Shown: positions 43,016-52,473 of the stretch, one piece after another | Layout of the letters: each line of letters starts with the position of its first letter | How positions within the stretch are numbered: position 1 is the stretch's first letter | Source: Peribacillus deserti | GTDB taxonomy: Bacteria; Bacillota; Bacilli; Bacillales; DSM-1321 | DNA: 64,000 bases | Direction: 5' to 3' | Assembly: GCF_002863585.1 (NCBI RefSeq) | Contig: NZ_PGUY01000046.1 | Location: forward strand, 1 to 64,000 | The notes under the pieces: generated by a model | The model's database searches: none | What the model saw: only the letters and a program-made list of their open reading frames with translations | Told to the model about the DNA's origin: nothing | Program-made: the position numbers and the translations under genes

Positions 43016-43912
43016 TTATAATCCAGCAGATCTTTGCAGTCTCTGTACAATCTTCATAAAGTCTTCTTCGGAGACTCCTGGCGCAAACTCCTCAGGCAGA
43101 TCTGGATAATCAGGTACTTCCGCTCCCCGGGGCGCCCCTTGGAACACCTGAAGCGGGAGTCCGTCTGTCGGATGCGTGCCTTTCCAGATTTGATTAATCT
43201 GTCTATAATCTCGATCACTGAAAGTATAAAGTCTCGTATGCAGCCCGACTGCTTCAAATTTCCGTGCATGATCGAATGCTTTATTATCCAGATTAGGGAT
43301 TGGAAACATTTTGGTGACGTCAACGCCTGTAGCCATTTCAAGACCTTTTGCATAGGCCAGGATGTGCACTCCGCCCCGGACAAGCAGGTAGCCTATCATC
43401 TCTCTGGCTACAGGATTATCCGTCATTTCGTACACTCTCATTTTATTAGTACGGGCTCCGCACTCTAAAAAGAAATTATGAAGGAAATCAAATACCAGAT
43501 TGCCGCTGTTAACCACATACTCTCCGTTCCACGGCCTGCCTTGTGCATCAACAGGAAGAGAAGATTGAGCGGAGTCTATGAAATGCAGGGCGATTCGGTC
43601 TGCATTACCCGGCATCAGCGGCGCTGTATCTGGATCGCCCGGTTCTGTACTTCCTTCCAGGCATAGATCAATTGCATGGGCAACCAGTTCCATGTGGCCA
43701 AACTCTTCTGCTGTGATAGATGCGACTAATTCATAAAACGGGCGTAGTTTCCGCTTTCCTCTGAAATTAAACGACTGGAACATATAATTATTAAACGTCG
43801 ACATTTCTCCAAATTTCCCGCCCAAAAGCTGCTGCAGATTAGCGGCTGCAGCGGGATCAGGCCTGGGCGTCCTAGGCAGTTCTATAGCAATCTTATCCAT
43901 TCTTTTTATCAT
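43016..43912 (-). CDS. Manganese catalase family protein
   Basis: The 298-residue protein has the four-helix ferritin-like core of Mn catalases, which disproportionate hydrogen peroxide at a di-manganese site. Likely ligand regions are GGKFGEMSTFNNYMFQSF, ITAEEFGHMELVAHAIDLC, FFLECGARTNKMRVYEMTD and LLVRGGVHILAYAKGLE. The C-terminus is short and Pro-rich. The ATG at 43912 follows AGGAGGGCACAGC; the longer frame lacks a site. It is longer than the spore-coat relative CotJC, and no cotJA/cotJB neighbours exist, so the coat name is not used. Confidence 0.9.
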   Translation of the reverse strand: MIKRMDKIAIELPRTPRPDPAAAANLQQLLGGKFGEMSTFNNYMFQSFNFRGKRKLRPFYELVASITAEEFGHMELVAHAIDLCLEGSTEPGDPDTAPLMPGNADRIALHFIDSAQSSLPVDAQGRPWNGEYVVNSGNLVFDFLHNFFLECGARTNKMRVYEMTDNPVAREMIGYLLVRGGVHILAYAKGLEMATGVDVTKMFPIPNLDNKAFDHARKFEAVGLHTRLYTFSDRDYRQINQIWKGTHPTDGLPLQVFQGAPRGAEVPDYPDLPEEFAPGVSEEDFMKIVQRLQRSAGL

Positions 43913-44163
43913 GCTGTGCCCTCCTGCCATGATGATGTTCAAATTGATTCTTTTTACATCTATGAATTACATGCTGTAAATATGACAGAAAAAATGCTGC
44001 TGAGAGAATGATTGCCAGTCCTAAAAGACGGTGCAAACAGGCCATGGGTATTCTTTTTATTTGAGTTTTATTTTAGATGAGTTTAATAACCATCAAATAG
44101 GGAAATGGCTAAAGTAAATAATATTAATCTAGTGTAAATTTGCAAAATTTTCTGCCTGTTTAA

Positions 44164-44211
44164 TGTTAAGTTTTTGTAAATTTATTGTCGAAACCTAGCT
44201 TTTTTGTCGAA
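44164..44211 (+). promoter_or_regulatory. Putative Spo0A boxes overlapping PhoP-like repeats before ykaA-pit
   Basis: Two exact TGTCGAA heptamers, the Spo0A box core, lie at 44186-44192 and 44205-44211. On the other strand TTAACA, TTTACA and TCGACA occur with an 11-bp period (44164-44169, 44175-44180, 44186-44191), which is the PhoP-box arrangement. The ykaA start codon is 73 bases downstream of the second box. Confidence 0.5.
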
Positions 44212-44283
44212 GAATTATATAGAATGTAAAAGCAAATACTGTTAGTAAAATTTTTTGGATGAAAAAACGGGGGTACTAAAATT

Positions 44284-44907
44284 ATGGTATTTAAGTCAAA
44301 GCAAGATAAGTTTGCAAGTCTGCTTATTAATATTTCAGAAAACATCCGGGTCAGTGCCGATTACTTTGCTGATTACAAGCTTAACAATATCAGTGATTTA
44401 AAAGTATTTGCTGACACCATGAAAGATTATGAGCACAAAGGCGATTCTTATGTGCATGAAGTGATTACAGATCTGAACAATGCTTTTATTACTCCAATTG
44501 AGCGTGAGGACATTCTCCTTCTGGCGATGACTATGGATGACGTTTTAGATGGCTTAGAAAGCAGTTCTGCACTGTTTGAAATGTATTCAGTCATTAATGC
44601 AGATGATTATATGCTCAAATTTGTGGACGCAATCCGTAACTGTGCAATAGAAATTGAGAAGTCAGTCGCATTGCTGACAAATAAGAAAAAGTTCATTCAA
44701 ATCCGTGAACATGCAATTAAAATCAAAGAACTTGAATCCACATGCGACGGTATTTTAAGACAATCAATAAAAAACCTTTTCACAGTTGAAAAAGATCCTA
44801 TCCGCATTATTCAATATAAAGAAATCTATGAAAACCTTGAAGATATTGCTGACAGCTGTCAGTCTGTGGCAAACGCTCTAGAAACCATAGTCACGAAAAA
44901 TGCGTAA
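44284..44907 (+). CDS. ykaA: DUF47 (PhoU-like) protein
   Basis: The 207-residue helical protein resembles PhoU and matches the YkaA family: YFADYKLNNISDLKVFADTMKDYEHKGDSYVHEVITDLNNAFITPIEREDILLLAMTMDDVLDGLE. The E..D and D..D patterns in the helices are the PhoU-type metal sites. It sits 14 bases upstream of pit, with which DUF47 genes are almost always paired, and is thought to control or assist the phosphate carrier. GGGGGTACTAAAATT precedes the ATG. Confidence 0.92.
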   Translation: MVFKSKQDKFASLLINISENIRVSADYFADYKLNNISDLKVFADTMKDYEHKGDSYVHEVITDLNNAFITPIEREDILLLAMTMDDVLDGLESSSALFEMYSVINADDYMLKFVDAIRNCAIEIEKSVALLTNKKKFIQIREHAIKIKELESTCDGILRQSIKNLFTVEKDPIRIIQYKEIYENLEDIADSCQSVANALETIVTKNA

Positions 44908-44921
44908 GGAGTTTTAACTTA

Positions 44922-45920
44922 ATGGAAACTGTATTTATTTTAACTATATTGATTGTAATAGGTGCTCTGGCCTTTGACTTTATTAATGGGTTCCATGATA
45001 CAGCTAATGCTATCGCTACATCCGTTTCAACGAAAGCCCTAAAGCCAAGGCATGCAATAATACTTGCAGCCGTTATGAACTTTGTGGGTGCCATGACCTT
45101 TACGGGGGTTGCTAAAACGATAACTAAAGATATCGTAGATCCCTTCACGCTCCATAACGGTTCGGTAGTTATACTTGCTGCTTTGATTGCAGCAATATTT
45201 TGGAATCTTCTTACTTGGTATTATGGGATTCCAAGCAGTTCCTCTCACGCGATTATAGGTTCGATAGCCGGCGCAGCCATTGCGTCTGAAGGCTTTGGTT
45301 CTTTAAACTGGGGCGGGTTTGGAAAGATTGCGCAAGCACTGGTTATTTCTCCAATCTTAGCTTTTGTGCTTGGGTTCATTGTGTATAGTATTTTCAAGGT
45401 AGCGTTTAAAGGGGCAAACTTGTCCAAGACCAATCAGAGATTCCGTTTAATTCAGATTGCAACTGCTGCGCTTCAATCTTATACACATGGTACAAACGAT
45501 GCTCAAAAAGCAATGGGTATCATCACAATGGCTCTTATTGCGAATAATTATGTGTCTACTACAGATATTCCTTTATGGGTTCAAATTTCCTGTGCACTGG
45601 CTATGGGTCTTGGTACATCTATAGGCGGATGGAAGATCATTAAGACAGTCGGCGGACAGATCATGAAAATACGCCCTGTTAACGGTGTTGCTGCAGACAT
45701 AACGAGTGCTGCCATCATTTTTGGTGCAACTTATATACACCTGCCTGTCAGTACGACTCACGTCATTTCATCCTCCATCCTTGGTGTAGGCTCTGCCCAC
45801 CGCGTAAAAGGAGTTAAATGGGGAACCGCACAGCGTATGATCATTACCTGGGTCATCACCCTTCCGATATCTGCAACAGTTGCAGGTCTCATGTACTTCT
45901 TATTAGACCTAATATTTTAA
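44922..45920 (+). CDS. pit: Low-affinity inorganic phosphate transporter (Pit family)
   Basis: The 332-residue membrane protein has about ten helices and carries the duplicated PHO4 signature: GALAFDFINGFHDTANAIATSVSTKALKPRHA in the first half and QSYTHGTNDAQKAMGIITMALI in the second. It moves metal-phosphate complexes with protons. AAGGAGTTTTAACTT precedes the ATG. Second gene of the ykaA-pit operon, ending at a strong terminator. Confidence 0.95.
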   Translation: METVFILTILIVIGALAFDFINGFHDTANAIATSVSTKALKPRHAIILAAVMNFVGAMTFTGVAKTITKDIVDPFTLHNGSVVILAALIAAIFWNLLTWYYGIPSSSSHAIIGSIAGAAIASEGFGSLNWGGFGKIAQALVISPILAFVLGFIVYSIFKVAFKGANLSKTNQRFRLIQIATAALQSYTHGTNDAQKAMGIITMALIANNYVSTTDIPLWVQISCALAMGLGTSIGGWKIIKTVGGQIMKIRPVNGVAADITSAAIIFGATYIHLPVSTTHVISSSILGVGSAHRVKGVKWGTAQRMIITWVITLPISATVAGLMYFLLDLIF

Positions 45921-45922
45921 TA

Positions 45923-45956
45923 AACACAGGCCCGGAGCACATTCCGGGCCTGTTTC
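45923..45956 (+). terminator. Terminator of ykaA-pit
   Basis: AACACAGGCCCGGA and TCCGGGCCTGTTT arms around GCACAT. Confidence 0.92.
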
Positions 45957-46046
45957 ATTTGGGAAATAAACCGGGAAATGGGGACAGTCCCCCTGGTATG
46001 TGGTAAAATTCAAGGCAGATAAATTTATGGATACAGAGGTTTTTTT

Positions 46047-47300
46047 ATGGCTAAGAATGCTGATTGGCAGGAGCTGTTTCAGGGATTATACGGGGATTTG
46101 GAGGATTTCGCTGACCGTGTGAGCACGTATTTAGGCTGCCCCATTACGATCGAGGATGCGAATCATCGTCTGATTGCATACAGCATGCATGATGACAGAA
46201 CGGATAAGGCAAGGATCTCTACGATTATCGGACGAAGGGTACCTGAGAAAGTGATTAATAGTCTGTGGAAAGAAGGAATCATTCCTACACTTTTAAAGGG
46301 ACGTGCCCCTGTAAAAGTACCTTCTATTGATGACGTGGGATTGGGAAACAGGGCAGCCGTTTCTATTTGGAAAAACAATGACGTAATCGGTTTTATCTGG
46401 GCGCTTGAAGTCGATAAGCCATTCACTGAGGATGACCTGGAATTTCTGCAATTTGCCGCCAAGGAAGCAAAAAATCAAATTCTGCAGCTGCAAACCAGGA
46501 AACACCGCCGTCTTGAGAGCGCACAGGAATTCCTCTGGCAGCTCTTAACAGGTCACTTTAAAGAAGAACAAGAAATAAGAGAAAAGTTCATTAAGCACTC
46601 TCCCCGCGTACCATCACTTTTTTCTATACTCGTTTTTCACTTTCCCGAGGATATTTCTTCTGAAAGGGAGCGGCAAATTTCGTACATGCTGACAACCACT
46701 CAGAAAATCAAGGCAGACATCTTTACAACAGACCAGGATAAACTCATTATTTTAGCAGGATTTCAGGAAGAGCAAAATATAATGGACTCCCTCTCCTCCT
46801 TTATAGAGAATTTCATCCTGCAGATGAAAGCAAGGTTCCATGTACATCCGATTTCCGGCGCATCCGGAATGACTTATAGTAACTTTACAGACGCCATGCA
46901 AAGCTATCGGGAGGCTTTGGAGGTTCTCTCTCTTAAAAAGGTTTTTCCTGATGAGACCAATAAAGTCTATTTATACAGCCAGCTTGGTGCCTATAAATAT
47001 CTAAACACTTTACATAAACATAGGAATAAAGGGATTCAAAATATACATCTGGACCGTTTGCAGTCATATGATATAAAGCACCAGACGGATTTATACGAAA
47101 CATTGAAAGTATATCTTGAAAAAGACAGCAATCCGAATGAAGCGGCAAAGGCCCTGCACATACACGTAAATACGATGACATACAGGCTGAAGAGAATAGC
47201 AGATGTAGGAGTTATCAATTTAAAGGACCCCCTTCAAAAAATAGGTCTCTTCCTCGATATTAAACTGACAGCATATGAAAAGTATTATAAGAATCCTTGA
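46047..47300 (+). CDS. adeR: PucR family transcriptional regulator, predicted activator of ald
   Basis: The 417-residue protein has a GAF-like sensor part (about 15-160, DLEDFADRVSTYLGCPITIEDANHRLIAYS), a GGDEF-like CdaR middle domain (about 165-300) and a C-terminal HTH (NPNEAAKALHIHVNTMTYRLKRIADV). It corresponds to B. subtilis AdeR, the alanine-responsive activator of the alanine dehydrogenase gene. Ald follows directly on the same strand, which supports this. ACAGAGG precedes the ATG. A perfect palindromic terminator separates it from ald. Confidence 0.88.
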   Translation: MAKNADWQELFQGLYGDLEDFADRVSTYLGCPITIEDANHRLIAYSMHDDRTDKARISTIIGRRVPEKVINSLWKEGIIPTLLKGRAPVKVPSIDDVGLGNRAAVSIWKNNDVIGFIWALEVDKPFTEDDLEFLQFAAKEAKNQILQLQTRKHRRLESAQEFLWQLLTGHFKEEQEIREKFIKHSPRVPSLFSILVFHFPEDISSERERQISYMLTTTQKIKADIFTTDQDKLIILAGFQEEQNIMDSLSSFIENFILQMKARFHVHPISGASGMTYSNFTDAMQSYREALEVLSLKKVFPDETNKVYLYSQLGAYKYLNTLHKHRNKGIQNIHLDRLQSYDIKHQTDLYETLKVYLEKDSNPNEAAKALHIHVNTMTYRLKRIADVGVINLKDPLQKIGLFLDIKLTAYEKYYKNP

Positions 47301-47301
47301 A

Positions 47302-47340
47302 AAGGACCATTTGTGGAATTCCACAAATGGTCCTTTTCAA
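47302..47340 (+). terminator. Terminator of adeR
   Basis: AAAAGGACCATTTGTGG and CCACAAATGGTCCTTTT are perfect arms around AATT. Confidence 0.92.
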
Positions 47341-47370
47341 ATTCTTCTCATATCACAAACATTATCTTCT

Positions 47371-47384
47371 TGTAAGCGCTTATA
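47371..47384. promoter_or_regulatory. Putative cre (CcpA) site before ald
   Basis: TGTAAGCGCTTATA fits the cre consensus TGWAANCGNTNWCA except for one base near the end. It lies 100 bases upstream of the ald start codon. Confidence 0.45.
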
Positions 47385-47484
47385 CTGTTTGTACAAAGGG
47401 TTTAACTACTTAAGAATATAGTGGACCCCCTAAACAATAATAAGGCTATATGATTAGGAAAAGCCTTAATTGGAGGAAATGATT

Positions 47485-48618
47485 ATGCGTATTGGCGTAC
47501 CTGCTGAAATTAAAAACAATGAAAACCGTGTTGCCCTTACTCCTGCTGGTGTATATACACTGACACATGCTGGTCACGAGGTTCTTGTAGAAAATAATGC
47601 CGGCCTTGGAAGCGGCTTTACTAATGAACAATATCGGGCAGAGGGCGCCACCATCGTGGAATCTGCTGCTGATGTATGGAAAGAAGCAGAAATGATCATG
47701 AAGGTTAAAGAGCCTTTGCAAAGTGAATATAAGTATTTCCGTAAAGGATTGATCCTATTTACTTATCTGCACCTTGCTGCAGAACCGGAGCTTGCGAAAG
47801 CACTTAAAGAGAGCGGTGTTTTCTCCATCGCCTATGAAACAGTAACTGTAAACCGAACTCTTCCTCTTCTTACTCCAATGAGTGAAGTAGCCGGCAGAAT
47901 GGCGGCCCAGATTGGTGCACAATTTCTAGAGAAACCACATGGGGGCAAAGGAATTCTTCTTGCGGGAGTTCCCGGCGTAAAAAGAGGAAAAGTAACAATC
48001 ATTGGAGGCGGCGTTGTAGGTACAAATGCAGCTAAAATCGCTGTCGGCCTTGGTGCTGACGTTACTATGATTGATTTAAGCCCAGAACGTCTCCGTCAAT
48101 TAGATGACATCTTTGGTAATCAAATCAAGACGATTATCTCTAATCCTTTCAACATTGCTGAAGCTGTGAGAGAATCTGACCTGGTGATCGGAGCTGTACT
48201 GATTCCTGGCGCCAAAGCTCCTAAGCTAGTGACGGAAGATATGGTAAAAGCCATGAGCCCGGGCTCAGTAATCGTCGATGTTGCGATCGACCAAGGCGGT
48301 ATCTTTGAAACAGTTGATCATATCACAACACATGACAACCCTACTTACGTTAAACATGGTGTCGTTCATTATGCCGTTGCTAATATGCCTGGTGCGGTGC
48401 CTCGTACATCCACTATCGCTTTGACAAACGTAACAGTTCCTTATGCTGTACAAATTGCCAATAAAGGAGCTAAACAAGCCGTTCTAGATAATGAAGCCCT
48501 TGCACAAGGAGTCAACGTTGTTAATGGTGAAGTAACATTTGAAGCAGTAGCAAGAGACTTAGGCTTTAATTATGTAGAATTAAAAGATGCCCTAGAAAGA
48601 GAATTTATTGAGGCTTAA
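47485..48618 (+). CDS. ald: Alanine dehydrogenase
   Basis: The 377-residue enzyme oxidatively deaminates L-alanine to pyruvate and ammonia with NAD. Signature text: [49 protein letters not shown] and the NAD loop [27 protein letters not shown]. Catalytic Lys and His are in MKVKEP and [25 protein letters not shown] precedes the ATG at 47485; the TTG 15 bases earlier is part of that site. Ald supports alanine use during sporulation and germination in Bacillus. Paired with adeR. Confidence 0.96.
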   Translation: MRIGVPAEIKNNENRVALTPAGVYTLTHAGHEVLVENNAGLGSGFTNEQYRAEGATIVESAADVWKEAEMIMKVKEPLQSEYKYFRKGLILFTYLHLAAEPELAKALKESGVFSIAYETVTVNRTLPLLTPMSEVAGRMAAQIGAQFLEKPHGGKGILLAGVPGVKRGKVTIIGGGVVGTNAAKIAVGLGADVTMIDLSPERLRQLDDIFGNQIKTIISNPFNIAEAVRESDLVIGAVLIPGAKAPKLVTEDMVKAMSPGSVIVDVAIDQGGIFETVDHITTHDNPTYVKHGVVHYAVANMPGAVPRTSTIALTNVTVPYAVQIANKGAKQAVLDNEALAQGVNVVNGEVTFEAVARDLGFNYVELKDALEREFIEA

Positions 48619-48619
48619 C

Positions 48620-48838
48620 AGAAAAGCGGAGGACGGTGCCTTTCAAACGTAATACTTTACAAGAACCGTGAGGAGCAAGCTCTTCTAACACCCATATTAT
48701 TTGAAAGGCAGACACCTGAAAGGCGTAAGAAAAGCGGCAGCGAAAGGCCGCTTTTGCCTTTTGATGGCGATTGGCTTACGACCGAAGGTGTCAGTCCGGA
48801 GCTGGACAACTAGAAAAGCGGAGGACGGTGCCTTTCAA
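48620..48838. repeat. Compound dispersed repeat with 27-bp direct repeats at both ends
   Basis: The 27-bp direct repeats at 48620-48646 and 48812-48838 are identical and start AGAAAAGCGGAGGACGGTGC. Between them lie inverted TTTGAAAGGCA sequences and, at 48735-48810, a block shared with 34721-34805 (GCCTTTTGATGGCGATTGG and CAGTCCGGAGCTGGACA). No coding frame. This type of repeat is familiar from Bacillus intergenic DNA; its nature is not known to me. Confidence 0.7.
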
Positions 48839-48908
48839 GGAGTATATTAAAAAGTGCAGAAACCCTTTCCTTCCTCCCTGCTCCCAATATTCTGGATTCA
48901 TCCTTTAA

Positions 48909-48942
48909 CAAAGCCCGGTATTCACTCACCGGGCTGCTTTTC
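48909..48942 (-). terminator. Terminator of the germinant receptor operon
   Basis: AGCCCGGTG and CACCGGGCT-type arms around AGTGAAT, with TTTG on the minus-strand 3' side. Confidence 0.85.
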
Positions 48943-50024
48943 TATTTAATGATACCTGTTGATTGAATATCCACTTTGGAATTCACCTTAAATTTTATAC
49001 GCGGATATAATTCATTCCAAACCTCTTGTTCATCTTTTTTCACATGAGTCGCCTGGTATCTTAGACCAAAACCGAGTGGATCGACTTTGCTCTTTTGACA
49101 TTTCATTAGCAGTTTTACCATTTTTCGATTCAATTCCTGTTCAATGAGCCTGGCAGCTTCCTGTGCCTTTTCTTTTGTAAAGTACCCTTCCACCCGATCC
49201 TCTTCCAGCACACCGGACATTTTAACATTGAAGGTAATTGTAGGATGATTACCTTCTGAAATGCGGAACTTGGCCCTAGAACTTTCCTCATTGATTGTAT
49301 ACTTGATCTTTCCATGTTCAATAGCGGTAAAACTTGACTTGATTTCGTCATCCTTCAGTATATTCAATAATCGTGTCTCATCCGGGGATAAGGTAACTTT
49401 CATCTTTTCATCATTAAGCAGTATAGCTCTTTCTACCACCAAATTATCCTTTTGGGCTTCAACGAGCGGCAGCACTGGATCCCAGCCAAACTCGCTTATT
49501 TTTCGCTGCAAGTCAAATAAATACTCAGGTATAACAAAGGGAGACTCACTTCCTTCTCTATCGAATAAGTTGACCAGATAACTGCCTGGAATCGTTTCTG
49601 TTTTAGGCTGAATCGCGATCACTGTTTTGGCATCAGGCTGTGCTGCAGCTATATGCGAAATCATTTGTATATCCCTGCGCCGTTGAGCCCAATAAATGAT
49701 TGGCTTAATGTCCTCTGATAAGAGATTCTTGCCAAGCATAATCACCCTTGTATGCCCGAAATCCAATTCCTTATCTATTTTTGACTTTGCGATCCTCATG
49801 GCTTCAGCAATACTTTCCGCCTGTACAGTGATAATTGTGAATTTACTCAAGCCTGCTTTTGGGTCACCTGTGGGAAGCGACACTTTTAAGCTTATCTCAA
49901 GCTTATCCTTTTCTTTGGCTTTATCCACTCCCATCGCAACCACGAAAGCGCGCTTCTCCACATCCCGGATATTACACCCGGACAGCAGGGCAGCAATGCA
50001 TACAAAAAGAAGGATCTTCTTCAT
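48942..50024 (-). CDS. Germinant receptor C subunit, Ger(x)C family lipoprotein
   Basis: The 360-residue lipoprotein has a lipobox at LLSGC (Cys17) after a short hydrophobic signal. The Ger(x)C text follows: NIRDVEKRAFVVAMGVDKAKE, FDLQRKISEFGWDPVLPLVEAQKD and a C-terminal half with KLLMKCQKSKVDPLGFGLRY. C subunits sit on the outer face of the spore inner membrane and are needed for nutrient-triggered germination. It overlaps the B gene by ATGA. Which of the B. subtilis operons (gerA, gerB, gerK) it equals cannot be told. Confidence 0.92.
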   Translation of the reverse strand: MKKILLFVCIAALLSGCNIRDVEKRAFVVAMGVDKAKEKDKLEISLKVSLPTGDPKAGLSKFTIITVQAESIAEAMRIAKSKIDKELDFGHTRVIMLGKNLLSEDIKPIIYWAQRRRDIQMISHIAAAQPDAKTVIAIQPKTETIPGSYLVNLFDREGSESPFVIPEYLFDLQRKISEFGWDPVLPLVEAQKDNLVVERAILLNDEKMKVTLSPDETRLLNILKDDEIKSSFTAIEHGKIKYTINEESSRAKFRISEGNHPTITFNVKMSGVLEEDRVEGYFTKEKAQEAARLIEQELNRKMVKLLMKCQKSKVDPLGFGLRYQATHVKKDEQEVWNELYPRIKFKVNSKVDIQSTGIIK

Positions 50025-51100
50025 GCCTTTTTCGCCCTCCTTACAGCATAAAATAACATCAAGAGTAAAAGGACCTCAGAAATCAGCCTGACGCGGATAA
50101 ACCAATCAGTGATTTTCATAAAATTAAATTGATCGAGCTGAATCAAGAAAAAGGTTCCTGCAACAAAAATCAAAAGAAGTAGTAAGTTTTTTATATTAAA
50201 CTTCTTACCGGTTTTCTTAAAAAAACTTGTCTGCAGCAATCGGAGCCCTACATGCCAGTAAAGGACAGTAGCCGCGACCGCCACGGTGATATAAAAAAGA
50301 TAGTAAATAAAAAGAAGGCGCTCTATGATAAAAAATACAATTCTATTGGAATCTGCTGTTGTCAGCCATGGATAAACCTGATGTTTAACACCTTCAATCC
50401 CATTGATGCCAATTGGGATTAAATAGGCAGCGAGCAGCAGCAGCAGACCTGATATGGCAATGATCCAGATTTTCTTGACTTTTAAATCCTTAAACAGGCG
50501 GTTAAAGACTACTAAGTTTATATACCCGGTAAAAATAAAGCTTGCCGCAGCAATGGCTGTGTAGTGAGGCATATCAGCAGCATCTGTTACCACCTCCCGT
50601 ATGGTATCCCAGCTGAAAAATTCATTGGAAAAAATTTTAATGATAAAATACAAAAAAATTGGGATATTTACAATTAAAATAGTCTCTATCGACACCAATA
50701 CGGAGTATGATTCAACCTGACAGGCAAAGATAACCAGCGCCAAGAGCCCAAAAGCCAGCATCAGCCGATTTACATCAGGAGTAATAAACCTGTGTGTGAT
50801 ATCCACTAGAGATACTAAGGTAATGGCGCCAAATAAATACCAATGCAGGGAGAAAAATAAAATCATCCCTTTATTAATGAACTTAGGGAAAAGTGGTTCT
50901 AATATTTCTGGCAGTTCTTTTCCTGGAAAGCTTTGCATGGCTTTTGTAGTAAAAATAATCATCAAGGTTCCTATTACCACCGCAACAAAAATGGCAATTA
51001 AGCTGCCATTTTTATTAACCAGTATCCGCGGGACAAAATTCACAGAATTCACAAGACCATTCAGAATTAATAAATAATAAAAATATCGGTTATTAAGCAT
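50021..51100 (-). CDS. Germinant receptor B subunit (spore permease, GerAB/APC superfamily)
   Basis: The 359-residue protein has ten hydrophobic helices. It is the B subunit, which in B. subtilis GerAB binds the amino acid germinant. Family text: LLILNGLVNSVNFVPRIL, ITHRFITPDVNRLMLAFGLLAL and VYPWLTTADSNRIVFFIIERLLFIYYLFY. The start overlaps the A gene's stop (TAATG) and its stop overlaps the C gene's start (ATGA), so the three are translated together. Confidence 0.92.
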   Translation of the reverse strand: MLNNRYFYYLLILNGLVNSVNFVPRILVNKNGSLIAIFVAVVIGTLMIIFTTKAMQSFPGKELPEILEPLFPKFINKGMILFFSLHWYLFGAITLVSLVDITHRFITPDVNRLMLAFGLLALVIFACQVESYSVLVSIETILIVNIPIFLYFIIKIFSNEFFSWDTIREVVTDAADMPHYTAIAAASFIFTGYINLVVFNRLFKDLKVKKIWIIAISGLLLLLAAYLIPIGINGIEGVKHQVYPWLTTADSNRIVFFIIERLLFIYYLFYITVAVAATVLYWHVGLRLLQTSFFKKTGKKFNIKNLLLLLIFVAGTFFLIQLDQFNFMKITDWFIRVRLISEVLLLLMLFYAVRRAKKA

Positions 51101-52452
51101 TATGATATGCCCTTTCTGCTGTTAGTATCGGCTAGTATGTTGAAATATGGCCTTCCAAAACTGCGCACCTGAGATAGGTAGACAACAATTCCCACAAAGC
51201 CAAGGACAATTCCAACCAATCCGAAAAGGGAAGCCAAAAGAAGAAAAGCATACCTTAAGACACGCACGGAAAAATTCATCATATTTATTGGTATGACGAA
51301 ATTCGTAATAGCAACAGCGGAAACGAGGATGATCATGACATTCCCGACTAATCCTGCTTCCGTAGCGGCGGTTCCTAGAATCAAACCACCTACCGTTGTA
51401 GCAGTGGGGCCAATCGTTTTCGGCAGCCTGATACTTGCTTCTATCAAAAATTCAACCATAATGAGCATGAGCAAAACTTCAATCACCGCGGGGTATGGGA
51501 CAGGCACCCTGCTTCCTGCAATCATCAACGTAAGCTGAACCCGGAGAATCTCAGGATTATAGGCTGCAAAAGCTACATAAAACGCGGGAAGAGACAGAGT
51601 TGCGATAAGGCCGGCATATCGAATCCCCTTCAAAAACCAGCCTACTAGCGGAAGCTGTATGCGATCATCCATGGCCGCAAAAAAGTCTTGAAATATCGAA
51701 GGAAGAATAATTGCAAATTTTGTCTTATCAAGCATGACTACGATCTTACCCTGCTCGATACTCTTAACAAGCCGATCTGGCCTTTCAGTGACCACTACTG
51801 TAGGGAATATATGGAATTTCCTCCCAGACAGCTCTTGTTCTAATTCCCCTGCTGTTATTAAGACTTCCGCTTCGATTGAATCGAGTCTCTTCTTTAGCTC
51901 CTTTAACACATCATTATCAACTTTCGTTGAATCGTAGAGAATGCCAGCTGCAGATTGCGAAATACTTCCGATTACCTTTAATTCTACTTTTAAATTCGCA
52001 GTCTGATAGCGATGCCTGATTAAATTAAGATTGACCTCCAGATTCTCCGTCAGCGCATCTGGAGAGCCTTGTACATTAACCTCCGCAGATGCTTCAGTCA
52101 CACCGCTTCCAGCCATTTTTTTCGCTTGGAAGGCAACATACTTGTTTTCTGCAAAAATAATGACAAATCCCTTTAATAACTGCGAAAGCGCTTCATGCTG
52201 ATCCTTGGGCTCCATTTCAGCTGGAAATGACACAACATACTCCATGAATTCCTTGGTATCCTTTGTTTCATAAAAAGGAGTAATGATAAATCTATTGATG
52301 ATTTGAGAGTCAGTAACACTCTTCAAATAAATAATTTTGGCTTTCTTATCCCCGGCTTTAAGCTCGCGGTCGTCTATATCCGCACAATCTTCGAGCTGCT
52401 GCTTCAGCCATTCATGTACCTTTTCATTTTCCGTTTTTACTTTGATCACCAT
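51100..52452 (-). CDS. Germinant receptor A subunit (GerA family)
   Basis: The 450-residue protein starts with a cytosolic N-terminal domain (about 1-230, FITPFYETKDTKEFMEYVVSFP and VLITAGELEQELSGRKFHIFPTVVVTERPDRL). It has the hallmark MLDKTKFAIILPSIFQDFFAAMDD and five or so helices including PYPAVIEVLLMLIMVEFLIEASIRLPKTIGPTATTVGGLILG. GerA subunits oligomerise and are now thought to form a membrane ion channel that opens on germinant binding. GGAGGATGTTTTA precedes the ATG at 52452. First gene of the operon, probably expressed in the forespore; I could not confirm a sigma-G promoter. Confidence 0.93.
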   Translation of the reverse strand: MVIKVKTENEKVHEWLKQQLEDCADIDDRELKAGDKKAKIIYLKSVTDSQIINRFIITPFYETKDTKEFMEYVVSFPAEMEPKDQHEALSQLLKGFVIIFAENKYVAFQAKKMAGSGVTEASAEVNVQGSPDALTENLEVNLNLIRHRYQTANLKVELKVIGSISQSAAGILYDSTKVDNDVLKELKKRLDSIEAEVLITAGELEQELSGRKFHIFPTVVVTERPDRLVKSIEQGKIVVMLDKTKFAIILPSIFQDFFAAMDDRIQLPLVGWFLKGIRYAGLIATLSLPAFYVAFAAYNPEILRVQLTLMIAGSRVPVPYPAVIEVLLMLIMVEFLIEASIRLPKTIGPTATTVGGLILGTAATEAGLVGNVMIILVSAVAITNFVIPINMMNFSVRVLRYAFLLLASLFGLVGIVLGFVGIVVYLSQVRSFGRPYFNILADTNSRKGIS

Positions 52453-52473
52453 TAAAACATCCTCCAGAATCAA

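Noticed and set aside
48620-48935. Hidden small gene between ald and the germinant operon
   Set aside because: All frames are interrupted; the stretch is explained by dispersed repeats and a terminator.
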